Below are positions 11,419 through 22,896 of a DNA stretch of 64,000 nt, piece by piece. How positions within the stretch are numbered: the stretch's first letter is position 1; the number at the start of each line of letters is the position of its first letter. The notes beneath the pieces are model-generated. The model had not been told where the DNA came from, searched no databases, and saw only the letters and a list, made by a program, of their open reading frames with translations. A program made the translations under genes and the position numbers. The stretch lies in assembly GCF_030272615.1 (NCBI RefSeq), contig NC_081409.1, positions 208,735,190-208,799,189 on the forward strand, given 5' to 3'. This DNA is from Cryptomeria japonica. Its lineage: Eukaryota; Streptophyta; Pinopsida; Cupressales; Cupressaceae.

Positions 11419-12749
11419 AATCACTATGAATTCTTGGTGGAGCAATTGTTTTCCTTGGCCAATGACAATTCAGAATCCCAATTCATCTGTGCCTTAGGCG
11501 GTTCTGATTCCCCCCTATACGGGAAGAATTATGCCTACTTGAAAGACAATACCCTCCCACCAGAACTATCTCGTAACAAAAAATAAAGCTTTATCTGAGA
11601 AGCAACCCACTATACCTTAAATGCTGATACTCTTTATCGTCGAGGTCTTGATGGTACTCTTCTTTGATGCCTCGATCGTAACGAATATGACTCTGCCTTA
11701 CAAAAGCTTCATGAAGGTATTTGTGGTACACATCCAAGTGGTCCTACTCTTGCCAAGAAACTACTAAGGATGGGATATTATTGGCCGACAATGGAAAAAG
11801 ATTCCTATCAGTTTTCTCAGAAATGCCCAAAGTGTCAAAATCATGGTAACCTCATACATGCACCAGCGCAAGAATTGCAACCATTCACTACATCCTGGTC
11901 TTTCTATCAATGGGGACTCGACCTAGTGGGAAAGATTCATCCTTCTTCATCAAATGGACACAAATTCATCATCACGGCCACCGAGTTCTTCACCAAGTGG
12001 ATTGAGGCAGTTCCATTGACTACAGTGACCGACAAACATATAGCTTCCTTCATTCTAAATTATCTCATCTATCGGTATGACATCCCTAGTTCCATTATCA
12101 AAGATAATGGAAGACCTTTAAAAATATCAAGATGTCCAAGAGCTTTGTGATTTCGACACCTTATTATCCGCAAGGGACTGACCAAGCAGAGGCCTCAAAC
12201 AAGATGATCTTGAAAATCCTCAAAAAGACAGTGAATGATGTTGGTAAAGACTGGCATGTCCAACTTAATCCTGCACTTTGGGCCTATAGAACGAGTATCC
12301 ACACACCTACAAGAGCTACACCATACTCATTGGTGTATGGATCAAAAGATATGCTACCTATTGAGGTGGAGATTACATCACTCCGGGTATCATTAAAAGG
12401 CCTCATTCTAGATGAGGAATATCAAGTCAACAGGCTGCAAGAGCTAGAGCTGCTAGATGAATGTCAACAACGTGCCTTTGATCATCTAAGGGCATATCAA
12501 CAAAGAATGTGCAGAAGCTACAATCACAAGGTCATCCCAAGGGTCTTCAAAATTGGTAATCTGGTACTAAAGGAAAACCCCCAGAATAACCAAGATCGAG
12601 AAAAGAAAGGGAAATTTGAACCCAACTGGTTGGGACCGTTTGTCATCATATCAACTTACAAATCAGGAGCATATTAGTTATCAAATTTTGAAGGGGACCT
12701 GCTTGACGAGCCAACCAACATCATCCATCTGAAAAAATTCTACACTTGA
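11419..12749 (+). pseudogene. IN: E1 integrase, decayed
   Basis: Would insert the DNA copy. The zinc-binding N-terminal part is at 11700-11850 (CPKCQNHG). The catalytic core follows with WGLDLVG (first D), IIKDNGRPLK (second D) and QAEASNK (E). The C-terminal region carries FEPNWLGPFVI and ends with TAG/TGA near 12677 and 12748. A frameshift at about 12118-12135 separates the second D from the E, with loss of the usual residues between them. A TAA near 11584 breaks the N-terminal part. E2 has all three catalytic residues in one frame. Confidence 0.87.
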
Positions 12750-15025
12750 GTCGTCCAATGCATGGATCAAGTAAAAAAGCAAAAAAAAAAAAGTATCAAA
12801 AAATCATCACTAGGGTGAAAACTTGGCAAACAAGTGCCCTGTGACACAAAAAAAAAAAAAAAATCGAGGAAAATACAAAAAAATGAAATAAAAATAAAAA
12901 AGTGCAATAAAAACAAGTGGTGAAAACCTGGCAATAGGCGCCATTTGTGATAGAGCAACTCCTCTATCTATCGGTACTCATATCACATCTTTGGCTCCAT
13001 CTAATCTAAACCAATAGCCATCACAGAACACTTACGCATACAACATTATCCCGGACATACTTAGCGTAGTCATTGTCCTTGATTATCTGAATCAGTTATC
13101 TGACTCATATCCCGCCATGGCTTGGTGATCAGTGTACATATCCATATCGAAGTAGTATTGACAACAAGGGGCAAAATCCTGACCTCGCTGGGGGCATTTT
13201 TCCTTGAGGATTTTAGACATTAGACCAAACATGTAGCAAAACAACAAGGATCAGAATGACCCACAATGACAACAACAATGCAAAGAGGCTACACATTAAG
13301 GGCTTGAACTGATTCCCATTGAACAAAAAATCTATTTGCAAGATGTTTTACTTGACAAGAATACATTTATGAGAACATGCATGCTTACTTATGGTTGTTT
13401 ATCATATCTCATGAGCGACTCAAGGATGTCTTAAAGACTAGAGAAGCAAGGAAGAAATGTGATGTTTTCTTTGTCTACTATTTGGGAGTGAAGCCTCCTA
13501 CTATGCAAATTTGTTATGTGATGTGATCTGGTGGCCTATCACTGAGGACATTTAGGATTTGTATAGGACTAAAGTTAACTCTTGTCTGTTTTACGCAAGC
13601 AACACTCAGGTCGTCTTGGTTCAATTATACCTCGACACTTGTGTCGTCTTGTAATATCAAAATCCATGTAAGTTATACTCAGGTCGTTATGTTTCAATTA
13701 TACCATGACACTTGTATCAACTTTCAACAAATTAAGGCTCGATGATGAAAAAATAGGGAAGCACTGACAATTTGATCAAAACAGATGGCAACATTGAGAA
13801 CGAGAATGCATATTAAGCTTTGCATTAGTTGCATTATCATATCATGTTAAGCTTTACATTAGCTACATTATCATTATCATGTTAATCTGCATTTACATTG
13901 CATTATCATTCTCATTATCATGTTAATCTACATTTAGATTGCATTATCATTATCATTATCATGTTAATCTGCATTTAGATTGCATTATCATTATCATTAT
14001 CATTATCATTTTAATCTGCATTTAGATTGCATTATCATTTATCATTATCATGTTAATATGCATTAGGTGCATTATCACATCATGTTACCATTGCATTAGA
14101 TGTCATTATCATATCATGATTTAGTTACACTACCATTATCATTTCATATCATTTTTTCCATCACATTTACTCACATTATCATTTTCATATCATTTTACAA
14201 GAGTGCATTAGTTGCATTTTCACATCTCATATCATTATCTTTACATCTCCATCTCATTTTCAAGAAACATCTCATATAGTCTCGTATCATAATCATTTCG
14301 CATCACATCATATCCTATCCAAATAAAATTATGTTAGATGCATTATCATTATCATCTCATATAAAAGTGCATTTATATACATGAACATTTCCATATTATT
14401 TCAAACAAACATTTTGCATGATAAATGAACTCATCAAAAGCATACAAAAAGTACAAAACATGTTAAAAATATTTGCATCCATGTGCATACATGCATTACA
14501 ATGAAAGACATGCATTCATCACATATCACCTACACAACATATAGTTAGGCATGATTATCAAAACCATCTCAAGCATATCACCTACAAAACACGATCATTA
14601 GCATATAAATCATATCATTATCATTTCACATCACATTATCACACACATCACGTAGGCAATTATCTACATCATCACAACAACAATTATGCATATCATATAG
14701 CACATAAAGGCATCCATAAACATGTAGACACATATCTAATAACATATCATCCTGCACATGTGTGACCCATGCTAATCCAAAAGAAACTCATAGATATAAG
14801 TAAGAACAAATCATCAGTGACACAATAGAAGTCCAAAGTCCTTGGATATCATATCAATAACAGAGTTCATGAATCAAGCAACATCAACATCTATCAGTGA
14901 ATCATTATGTATCATATCAAAGAGATCAATAAAAATACAACAATATCCATCTCGAGTGAATCATCAAAGGTATAATGATCTGTGTATAACAACAAAAGGG
15001 TACATCATCATCACATAGGAGACTA
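12750..15025 (+). other. E1 3' untranslated region
   Basis: No protein gene. Two copies of GGTGAAAACYTGGCA followed by (A)GTGCC or GGCGCC lie at 12813-12842 and 12917-12950; the same motif is found just downstream of pol in E2. An A-rich tract is at 12779-12900 and CATTATCA-type repeats are at 13806-14360. The remainder to 15025 is AT-rich with many CATATCA and CATTATC words. Confidence 0.7.
13806..14360 (+). repeat. CATTATCATTATCATGTTAATCTGCATTTAGATTG tandem array
   Basis: Degenerate minisatellite with a 35-50 base period built on ATTATC words; about eight to ten copies, blurred by point changes. Period and copy number are by eye. Confidence 0.75.
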
Positions 15026-15963
15026 AGAGTGGCTGCCTCCTGAATTTGTCGGTCTAGCCTCGGAGCCACCTGCACCTGCCTCGCCACTATGAGAATCTCT
15101 CCTAGGACCCATCACGCCCTCACTGACTCCTCGTCTCTACGAACCCCTGTGCTGAGAGATGGTAGCATAGCTAGGAGCACGACGATCTGGTGACACAACT
15201 TGCAAATACAAAGTCTTGTAATACTTGTCCCTGCAGTCTGCTCAATAAGACCTTTGATAGTGTCTTCTATCACACCCTGATTGATGGCCTATTGTAATGA
15301 ACTCAATGCCTCCTCTTCGCGGCCTCGCAACTCTATCTCTATATCCCTCTCTATAGTTAACTGTGCTATCTGTTCCTGCAACTATGTAATCTGTCCATGT
15401 GCCTGTGATAACTACGTCTAAAGTCTCTGTACTAAGGACTATAATGTCACTGTCTAGGCCTGCTGTTGGTGTGATGGCACTGTGATAGTAACATGTCTGA
15501 GCTGTGATTCCTGAGAAACCTATAATGCCAGGATCTATGGTATACTCGTCTGTCTTGTGGTTGGCGAGGGCATGTCCAATCTCCTCTGGCGTACCAAGGG
15601 CTGCACATCCTCTTCCTCCTCATCATCAAATCCCATGCCACCCAATCCAACCCTCTCACCACCTAGATCCTCTGACTTTGTCTCCTCATCAGAGCTATCA
15701 TCCTATCCTCCACCTCCCATGACTGCTATATCCTCTGCCTACAAAGGATCTCCCAACCTAACATTTGTCTCCATCCACCACCTCTACGCCTCACCCCACT
15801 AGGACCTACTCCACCTCCTCTCCTCTCTCCACTAGAATCCCCACCAACATCCCTACCTTGGCCCAATTATCCTCGGCCTCATCCCACTCCATGATCTCCT
15901 CCCTGACCCCTCATCCCCCTCTCCACACCTCGGCCTCACCGGCCTCCTCGTCACCCTTCGTCG

Positions 15964-15992
15964 TCACCACCACCACCACCACCACCACCACC

Positions 15993-16064
<72 letters not shown>
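15964..16064 (-). repeat. (CAC)n(CAT)n microsatellite inside the antisense PMD gene
   Basis: About 15 CAC then about 19 CAT triplets on +. Read on - in the PMD frame they are GAT and GTG/GGT-type triplets giving runs of Asp then Gly. The equivalent place in E2 (near 28540-28590) encodes a non-expanded Asp/Glu/Gly-rich linker. Confidence 0.85.
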
Positions 16065-17379
16065 TACCTCTAGTGGTGGTATCGACTCTCCTAGGCCTGT
16101 CAATCATGGAAACAGATGGCTAGCAAAATAAAGGGCATAATCCCGATGCATGCTTGCATCTATCACTATAGGCCTCATATTCCACACAACAAAAGGAAGA
16201 GCGTGGAACTCTACACGAGAAGTGGCATAATCCAAGGGTGGTCCCCACTCTGCTCTCTCCTTGTACACTCTGGCATACAAGGCATTCCCTTGTGGTATCA
16301 GTTGTGGCCGACCAAACCGTCGATATACCCGTGACAAGAGGAATCTCTCCACAACATAGGGTGTCTGCCCAATCAAGTATCGACTCTATAGAAAAACTGG
16401 TACCTCTGTCGTATCCTCAGGTCAAGGCTCGCAATCTAAATATGGGCACCACACCACTGCATCCATATCATCTAAATTGCACCTCCAGTACTCTAGCTTC
16501 CCTATCATAGGCTGGGAAGCCACCTATCTATACATATATACATTAGGATATCCAACTGGTCGAGCTCTCTGAACAATGGGACGCGTAATTACTATATGCT
16601 CCCAAGCCCAAATGTGCAGTAATGTACACCCAACGACCAGAATAGATCCTCGATCCCTGTCATATACTATCTGATGAAGCTCGTGATAGAGGTGGGCTAG
16701 AATACATATACCCCACGCATAGCGGGTCCTCTCTTGTATCATACGTCATAGCACACGACCCCATCCAACAGATAATCCATGTGACCTCCTGTCAGGAAGG
16801 AGGAAACCACCAACTAATCTCGGTAGCACTGATGGAAGTGGGGCGTATCTATCTACCATATCCTACCAACCCACTAAATATCCAGCAATCTGAGGATCAC
16901 CAAAAATATCTCGAAGCACATCTATCCCTCTAGTTTCCTCTACATCATAGATGACCAGCTTGCCTATGATCGAAATCCGTAGAATCCGATAGACATCCTC
17001 AAGAGTAATAGTGATCTCTCCTGTCGGTAAGTGAAAGGTGTTGTGCTCATTGTGCCACTGCTCCGCTAAAGCTATCAAAAGTGCTCCGTTCTTTCGATAG
17101 GAAGGCATGCGCAATAGGTGAATCATACCACAAGCCTCGAGCTGCTCGATCATCGTTTGTCAATCGACTGTGTAAGGAGAGCGTCTTTGGGTATCTCTCT
17201 TGAAGTTGTATGACACCTAAGTCTTCATATATCAACACACAAACACCATATCAATTTCACCTATCCTAAGCAATCAAACATCAAATATCAATAAAAAGGG
17301 GCACCTATGATAGTGACAACAACCACGACATCACACAAAGAGTTCCAAATCAGACACTCTTGACAACTAGGTGGGTTCA

Positions 17380-18150
17380 ACTTAACCTATCTATTGAAAT
17401 CAGCAAATCAATTAATCAAAGTTTCATATCGAAAATCAATCAATCAAAGCATCATATTGAAATCAAAGTCTCATATCGCAATCCAAGTTTCATATCGAAA
17501 ATCAATTGATCACAAATCCATATCGAAAATCAATTAATCAAAGTTTCATATTGAAAATCAATCAATCAAAGCATCATATCAAAATCAAAGTCTCATATTG
17601 CAATCCATGTTTCATATCGAAAATCAATCAATCAAAGTCTCATATCGCAATCAAAGTTCCACATTGAAAATCAATCAATCAAAGCATCACATCGAAATCA
17701 AAGTCTCATATCGCAATCCAAGTTTCATATCAAAACCAATCAATCAAAGTCTCAGATCGCAATCAAAGTTTCATATAAAAAATCAATCAATCAGAGAATC
17801 ATATGGAAATCAAAATCTCATATCGCAATCAAAGTTTCATATAAAAAACAAACCAATCAGAGAATCATATCGAAATAAAGCAACATATCAATATTCAGTA
17901 TCATATCACAATCAGTCAATCAAGGACGCGTATCACGCATCCTATCGACGACAAGTTGAACCCATATCAAATTAGGACTCATATCGACAATCAGGACCCA
18001 TATCGACACCATGACTCATATCAACAATCAGTTTGAAACATATTGACAATTGACCCATATCAACAATCATAACTCATACCAACGCGACCTATATCAAAAT
18101 TTGATTCATATTGACCAGACTCATACCAAACGATGACTCATCTCGACCCT
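17380..18150. repeat. ATCAATCAATCAAAGTCTCATATCG tandem repeats
   Basis: More than fifteen degenerate units of 25-60 bases combining TCATATCG(A/C)AA and AATCAATCAATCAAAG, decaying to ACTCATATCGACA words toward 18150. They lie in the intron of the antisense gene. CATATCGA words continue to about 19140. Confidence 0.85.
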
Positions 18151-18282
18151 AGCTCGATTTTTCAACATCACGCAGCTCAGTGGATGAAACTGACGCATGC
18201 TAATACATTGACGTGGTGCCAAACATCATAACAAACCTAAAAATCAAATTTGCACATGTCAAAATTTTTAAAAAACTCAAAA

Positions 18283-18470
18283 TTGTCACGTATGCGCTAA
18301 AACAGTCAATGTATGCGCTACTCCAAATGCACTGTATGATTTCATGTATGCACTAGGGCATACAACAAATTCTTTAAGAAAATTAACGAATGCGCTACGA
18401 AAAATCATATGCGCTACGTCGTACGACGTATGTGTTTCGAAACAGGATGTATGCGCTAAACGAATAAAAA
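18283..18470 (-). repeat. TAGCGCATA repeats (- strand) in antisense intron
   Basis: About nine copies of TAGCGCATA or one-base variants on the - strand, close to the donor of the antisense intron. Same core as the + strand leader repeats at 3038-3305, so the two arrays are inverted relative to each other. Confidence 0.75.
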
Positions 18471-18731
18471 AATAAAAAATTGGAAAAAGACCTACCATAC
18501 ATGCAAAAATTGAAAAATCTAGCCTAAAAAGCAGGAAAATCTAGCTAAAAAATTCACAAGGAAGGTTGGAAAATCGAACTTACTGGTGGGCCGTACTCCG
18601 GAGGTCGATGAAATCGCCGAACACGCTCGAATCGATGTTTGTGGTAGGGGGGCTCTATTTCTTCTCTCCTCTCCAAGATCCAATCTCCAAATGACAAGTG
18701 CACAAATGAGGTAGAAATGGGCCCTAGAGGG

Positions 18732-18740
18732 TTTATATAG
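18732..18740 (-). promoter_or_regulatory. TATA box of the E1 antisense gene
   Basis: CTATATAAA on the - strand, about 150 bp upstream of the exon-1 donor and 440 bp inside the 3' LTR. E2 has CTATAAGATA at the matching place (26461-26470). Confidence 0.6.
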
Positions 18741-18992
18741 CCCATGTTGACACAGGTGGTTGTGTTGTCTTGGTGGACGTGTGGGGCATGTACATGCTAT
18801 GCCCACCACATTAGTTCTAATACCATTTTTTACTATCTGTTTTATTAAAATTTCTTGACAAATAAAAATAAAAAAATTTAAAAATTCAAAAAAATAAAAA
18901 AATAAAAAAATATAAAAATCTTCCAAAAATTCGAAAATTGTCTACGTCGTGACACTGCCCGAGAAATCGTAATTTTTCTCAATTTATCTCTC

Positions 18993-19005
18993 GAGGGGGC
19001 ATATC
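18993..19005 (+). other. Conserved G-rich motif upstream of E1 polypurine tract
   Basis: GAGGGGGCATATC, about 170 bp before the polypurine tract. E2 carries the same motif (- strand, 26304-26316) about 90 bp before its tract. Possibly a secondary polypurine primer. Confidence 0.5.
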
Positions 19006-19165
19006 GACATCTATTTCACATCAGTCTCGTATCGACTTTTCATATTGAATCAATTTTTCATATCCAAGGTTTCATATCGATAATTTTGACGACAACATCA
19101 TATCGAGAATTTTGGTGACATATCGAGCGTTTTCTTTGAATCATCATGTGGTCACACGTCACTTC

Positions 19166-19179
19166 AAAGAGGGGCAAAA
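19166..19179 (+). other. E1 polypurine tract
   Basis: AAAGAGGGGCAAAA directly before the 3' LTR. It is identical in E2 on the - strand (26229-26216). Plus-strand DNA priming site. Confidence 0.9.
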
Positions 19180-20487
19180 TGTAGACACCTAAAAGTGGCA
19201 TAACTAATTAAATGAATTTTATTCATTTGATCATCATTTAATCACTTATTAATTAGATTAAGGTTTAATTAATATCCCTACTCTTCTAATTGGCTTATTA
19301 AACAAATTACAGATTTGATTAATTTCCCTTTCTCTAATCTAACCCACTAATTAAACTAAGGTTTGATTAGGTACCCTTTAGCCACTTAATTGAATAAATC
19401 TTCTTTATTTAATTAATAACCTCTTCTCTTTTAATTAAATTCACATTTGATTAAAAATCCCCTTTGCATTTAAATAAATCAATATTTATTTGTACATAAC
19501 CCCTAACTTGCAAAATCCTACAAATGCAAGTTGCATCTTTTTGGCTAAAATAAACCTTTTATTTTATCTAAAAATACCTATTATCCCCCACACTTGCATT
19601 CTCCTACATTACTCGTTAGCATCCTAATATCCTTCGAGAACCTATCTAATCTCCTCATTATCCTCATTAATCCACTTTGTTTGTTCCAAGGTTGCTCACA
19701 CATGTGTGAGCACATAACCCCCTTCCCCCTAGGACCTTTGTTCCTCCCAAGGTGGGACCACACATGTGGGACCACATTGAATTTTCACCTCTCTCCCCCT
19801 TGTGACACTTGTCACAAGGCTAAGCTTGCAAATTTGGGAACACATTGATCCTCACCCTCTCCCCTTTGTCACAAGGCTAAGCTTTCCAACTTGGGACCAC
19901 ATTCCTCCTTCAATCTTGACCCTTGATTAGTAATCAATCTTGGCCATCCATTCGTAAGCCTTCAACTCTATAAGATGAGCTCTTGTATCATATCAAAGGA
20001 TCCCAATATCCACTTTATGCATCCTTATTATAGTTGTTTTTGTAGGTTATCAAGGAGCTCTCATTTTGCCTCTCTCAAGCATTTAGGCCATCCTAATTGC
20101 ATATCATTTCCATAGCATTCTCATCTTCATCTAAGCTTAATTAGATCATTTAATCTTTCAATTTGGAAATACACCTCCATTTTGCATATCATCTTCATAT
20201 CAATAGTTTTGATCATTTAATCAACTAGGATCTTAGTTGCATCCATTTGGATTTTAGTCCATCATTCAAATCTCATTCTTTAGGTTGTCATCTTAAAGAT
20301 CAAGTGCTCTTCCAAGTGAGGGCCACCTTGAATCTTGAAGATGCTTGGAGATAGAGGACAATGAGACGATTTTGAGAGTTTTTGATCAACTAACATGCTT
20401 TGTTGATTTTGATCTCTAATGCAATGTCCCATTGGTGTGTTTGTGTTGTTTGTGTCTCTTTTGCAGGTACCACAATCTGAGCATACA
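19180..20487 (+). repeat. E1 3' LTR
   Basis: 1308 bp, TGTAGACACC to GAGCATACA. Same organisation as the 5' LTR, with scattered substitutions and small deletions: one palindrome shortened near 19866, and a gap near 20100 relative to 2540-2580. Confidence 0.92.
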
Positions 20488-20492
20488 CATAG
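20488..20492. repeat. Right target-site duplication of E1 (CATAG)
   Basis: CATAG directly after the 3' LTR end GAGCATACA, matching 1600-1604. Confidence 0.9.
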
Positions 20493-22896
20493 TAAAAACC
20501 AATTTCAATTCACAACCTCCGCAACAAAGACAATGCCCATCAAAAGGATGATGCCCCATAAAAGTCATGCAAAAAACACTAAGGCATCATAAACCTCCAT
20601 GGCTAGACACAAGAGCACTCCTAGATGCATGATTCATGGAGTCCAACATTCTTCAATGGTGTTTCCATATAAACATAAATTTTATTTTTTAAGAATCAAT
20701 TATGTTATTTATATTGTTTACTTTATTTTTCTTTGGAATATTATTTTTATTTACTTAAGAGACATTCTATTTATTGACAAAATATTTTATTTAATTGACG
20801 TGTTTTAGTTTTAATTTTTGAAAGAATGTTATTTTTGATATAAAGTAAAAATGAGATTTTAAAAAGGACCTCAATTCTTGAAGAAAGAAATGAAAGAGAA
20901 TAACATCAAATTAGTTTGGCTATAAACAAACAACTCTACAAAAACAAAATAACAAATCTAAGATCCAACCTACCACAAAAGTCTGAGAACAAAAAAATAA
21001 ACAATAATAAAATAGACCCCCAAAAATTTAAAACACATTTAAAACATTTCAACCTGTTTTTAATAAATATTAAAATAAATATTTCCCTGTCTTTACTTAT
21101 CTATTTACTTAGTGTTCCTTACCTAAAAGGTGAATCCTTAAAATATTAAAAAATATCTTGAAGGCATTCAATGAATGTTTTTCCTAGTGAATTAAATCAC
21201 GACCATGATAGGCATGGCATAAAAAAATGAGGAATTAAGAATATAAATGTTCCCAAGACTGTGTAAACAAGTGTATAGTTTTGAGGTAAGATAAATTCAT
21301 GTAAGATATTATCATATGAGCTTTAACAAATCAAAGGCAGTTGTAATGATGGTGCTAAAGTGGTAGATAATATATAGCAAGCTCTAGTTACAGAGGCAAG
21401 ACCAATAAAGGATGTGAAATAACCTCTCTACTATGAAAGAAGAAAATAAAGAGTTAGGATTATAGTGTGAATGCCAATAATTTTAAGGTAATTATTGGAA
21501 GTAATATTGGAACTGTGTTTAATATTTGAAGCTATATAAATAAGTATTTTATGATGAGTCATATGAAAACAAGTTATTTGGATTATTTGGATTGGAGAGT
21601 ATTTGTGTGCTTAAGAAGTTAAAATAATTTTTGGATGTCCATTTAAAAAAAATTTACTTGAATGCATTGATTAGAAAATTTAATAAATTTTTCATACAAC
21701 ATTTTTGTTACTTTCTTGTATATATAGAGTTCTTGGGATGTGATATTTAATTAGGTTGTTAAAAGATATTTACATGCTACCAAATCTATTTTAATTCGTA
21801 GTGTTGAAAATCTTGGTGTCGCTTTGACACTCAAATTTATAAAACTAAATTTAAACATGGGCTCAGGTCAATTTGATTTCAATTAAAAGTTTCACGTTGA
21901 ATTGAGTATAAAGTATTTAAATTTTAGTGTTAAAATGTTGTATAAAATGATAAATTTGTTAGTTTATTTTAAAAATCCAATCCATTCATATATTATCTCT
22001 TGTTTAATTAATCATTATCACATTGAGCAGGTTGCATCAATATTAAAGACCACACAAGACAACATAGGAATTTGCTTGGCTACTTCACTTGTCTTCAAAC
22101 TTCTTGAAATTGTTAAGTCAATCATGTGGGTTTAACGAGGGTGAAAATCCTTAAACAACATATTTTACTGGTATCTCTAAATACCACCAAGTTGTCAATT
22201 GTAATTATAGATAATAAAGATGAATTTTTTCATAGATCAAAACTATACAAGTTAAAGCTATACTAGAATATCAAATCAATAGATTCAAGGTTACAAGTGT
22301 AGGGATTAATTTTGCAACTATATTTTTGAAGCAAAATTGAGTGTAGATTAGGTAATAGTATTTTAGACCATTACAATTTTAGATATGATAGTAAAGCACA
22401 TGATTGGATCATTAAAATCAATGTACAATATAATATTTCCACATCACAAGCAAAGATAGGCATTTGCACCTTCTTTGTCAATTTGAAAAATCATGTTTGT
22501 GTAGTGTTGTCTCAACTCAATTATCTACATGTTGATTTAATTATTATTTTACTTGTATTTAGTTAGCCAAGATAATTTGAAAAGAATGATTTAGTTCATT
22601 TAAATTTGGTGTACTTGTTAGATCTTACACAAGTAGGATTTTCTTACTATTTTATTCTTTGATTTAATATTTAATATTTTTTACTTCTTTTATTTTAGAT
22701 TTGATAAGAGTTTGGATCCACAATAACTTTTTCTTTTCGATTTACATTGATTAGGGTTTGTCCTTTCATTATTTTCTACTTCTTTAATCTCTATCCACTC
22801 ACACTTGTTTTGCTTGTGCTTGATTAATTGATTTATCATTATGGCTTCTACTTAGCTCCTTTCCTTGGCTTAGGCTAATTGATATATCAAGGGTCT
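20493..22896. other. Right flank of E1, no gene seen
   Basis: AT-rich DNA with scattered short ORFs of at most 77 codons (20599-20808, 20916-21149, 21902-22135), none with a recognisable domain. Once continuous with 1-1604 before E1 inserted. It ends where the E4 LTR starts. Confidence 0.5.

Larger units (their letters stand above)
17217..18583 (-). other. Intron of the E1 antisense gene
   Basis: Inferred from the GTAAGT donor and TTAG acceptor and from the matching phase-0 intron of E2. About 1.37 kb, filled with repeats: degenerate TAGCGCATA words (18283-18470) near the donor, then CATATCGA/ATCAATCAATC repeats (17380-18150). Confidence 0.65.
15026..18720 (-). pseudogene. E1 antisense plant-mobile-domain (PMD) gene, two exons
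   Basis: Runs leftward, opposite to pol. Exon 1 ends at 18584 (HRFERVRRFHRPPEYGPP) with donor GTAAGT at 18583-18578. Exon 2 starts at 17216 after an acceptor ending TTAG. Both junctions are phase 0, as in E2. The PMD is encoded at 17153-16104: LIALAEQWHNEHNTFHLPTG, ITLEDVYRIL, RTRYAWGICILAHLYHEL and LIGQTPYVVERF. All three long segments share one frame and are interrupted only by stop codons (for example a TGA near 17162 and one after the PMD at about 16104). A Asp/Gly codon microsatellite follows, then a charged C-terminal region ending near 15027. PMD proteins include aminotransferase-like and MAIN-type plant proteins and MULE-associated proteins; the role in a retroelement is unknown. Confidence 0.85.
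1605..20487 (+). mobile_element. E1: complete Tat-type Ty3/gypsy LTR retrotransposon with antisense PMD gene
   Basis: An 18.9-kb element. The 5' LTR (1605-2944) and 3' LTR (19180-20487) both begin TGTAGACACC and end TACA or TATA, and the element is flanked by CATAG direct repeats. A primer-site-like sequence follows the 5' LTR, and a polypurine tract (AAAGAGGGGCAAAA) precedes the 3' LTR. Domain order is gag, protease, RT, RNase H, a second RNase H, integrase, then a long 3' region with an antisense gene. Two RNase H domains plus extra 3' coding capacity are known for the Tat/Ogre group of plant Ty3/gypsy elements. Gag-pol is broken by many frameshifts and stops, so the copy is not autonomous. 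LTR divergence by small substitutions and indels suggests an old insertion. Confidence 0.93.

Noticed and set aside
15504-16073. + strand Ser/Pro/Thr-rich frames over the antisense PMD gene tail
   Set aside because: Reverse of the acidic/Gly-rich PMD tail and its microsatellite; no independent support.
17380-18150. CRISPR-like appearance of regular repeats
   Set aside because: Units are degenerate, of variable length and without unique spacers; this is a plant retrotransposon minisatellite.
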